DNA from: Archaeoglobales archaeon
GTDB taxonomy: Archaea > Halobacteriota > Archaeoglobi > Archaeoglobales > Archaeoglobaceae
DNA length: 55,581 nt
Assembly (NCBI GenBank): GCA_003662995.1
Contig: QMZC01000003.1
Coordinates: 1 to 55,581 of the forward strand
Direction: 5' to 3'
The notes below the pieces were generated by a model. The model worked only from the letters and a program-made list of their open reading frames with translations. It made no database searches and was not told the origin of the DNA. A program made the translations under genes and the position numbers. Shown here one piece after another: positions 55,463-55,581 of the stretch (positions are counted from its first letter, which is position 1; each line of letters begins with the position of its first letter).

Positions 55463-55581
55463 AAGCTAAAACAAAGTTTATTTTACTTTTAATCTTATTT
55501 GTTCTGAATTTTGCAGTTTTGGACAGTTTAACAACTCACATAGCCTTAAACAGCAATTGTTATGAGAGTAACTTTTTATTA
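55459..55581 (+). CDS. DUF5658-like membrane protein, partial
   Basis: ATG 55459 overlaps the previous stop by four bases. The first 41 residues include a membrane helix (FILLLILFVLNFAVLDSLTTH) and the D-x3-T...NSNCYESN pattern of DUF5658-like proteins. The gene runs out of the window on the right. Confidence 0.5.
   Translation, partial: MKAKTKFILLLILFVLNFAVLDSLTTHIALNSNCYESNFLL

Noticed and set aside
1-55581. CRISPR array to go with the type III-C operon
   Set aside because: No series of 24-40-base repeats with regular unique spacers was seen on either strand, including the gaps at 22139-22356 and 29560-29659.

Overview
The window looks like chromosome of a hyperthermophilic euryarchaeon, most likely one of the Archaeoglobales, carrying at least three mobile elements. 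The evidence is archaeal Shine-Dalgarno (GGAGGT) and TATA signals, a tRNA-Tyr with C1:G72 and an intron, archaeal HypF, RibB and CTP-type riboflavin kinase, Orc1/Cdc6, PCNA, HerA and NurA, and VapBC/RelBE modules. The genus cannot be fixed from the sequence alone.

Region 1 (1-6430) is the right end of an element B that continues beyond the left edge. It holds a tight plus-strand operon of small zinc-knuckle proteins, a stand-alone Topo VI-A/Spo11-like Toprim protein, a PAPS-reductase-like ATP pyrophosphatase and, on the minus strand, a tyrosine integrase.

Region 2 (6430-37601, about 31 kb) is element A. It lies between an 18-bp copy of the tRNA-Tyr 3' end (6430-6447) and the intact tRNA-Tyr gene (37586-37679). 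It encodes its own integrase, an Orc1/Cdc6 and a PCNA, so it is probably an integrative plasmid. Its cargo is mostly conflict and defence genes. The key locus is a five-gene minus-strand operon (17431-8757): NurA nuclease, HerA helicase, a 1410-aa coiled-coil P-loop ATPase, a stand-alone DUF5591 (archaeosine-synthase core) protein and a DpdA-like transglycosylase. I propose it as a 7-deazaguanine (possibly archaeosine) DNA-modification and restriction system. It is accompanied by VapBC, a Shedu-like nuclease, an ArdC-like antirestriction protein, a six-gene type III-C CRISPR effector operon without array or adaptation genes, another predicted PD-(D/E)XK protein, and a long operon from PCNA down to a DUF457 membrane hydrolase. 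Several minus-strand genes have GC-rich leader hairpins that could control translation.

Region 3 (37680-41481) is ordinary chromosome: hypF (hydrogenase maturation), and ribB plus ribK (riboflavin/FMN) as an overlapping pair.

Region 4 (41573-55581, continuing past the right edge) is element C. It has a third integrase, three RelBE-type toxin/antitoxin sets, duplicated winged-helix/small-regulator modules, a DUF5678/aspartyl-protease pair, a broken AAA ATPase with its Toprim-like partner, a second Topo VI-A-like protein, duplicated AbrB and zinc-knuckle genes, a HUH rolling-circle Rep preceded by five 12-bp iterons, and a membrane-protein cassette. Several genes are interrupted by single-base frameshifts, some at A-runs, which could be decay or sequence error.
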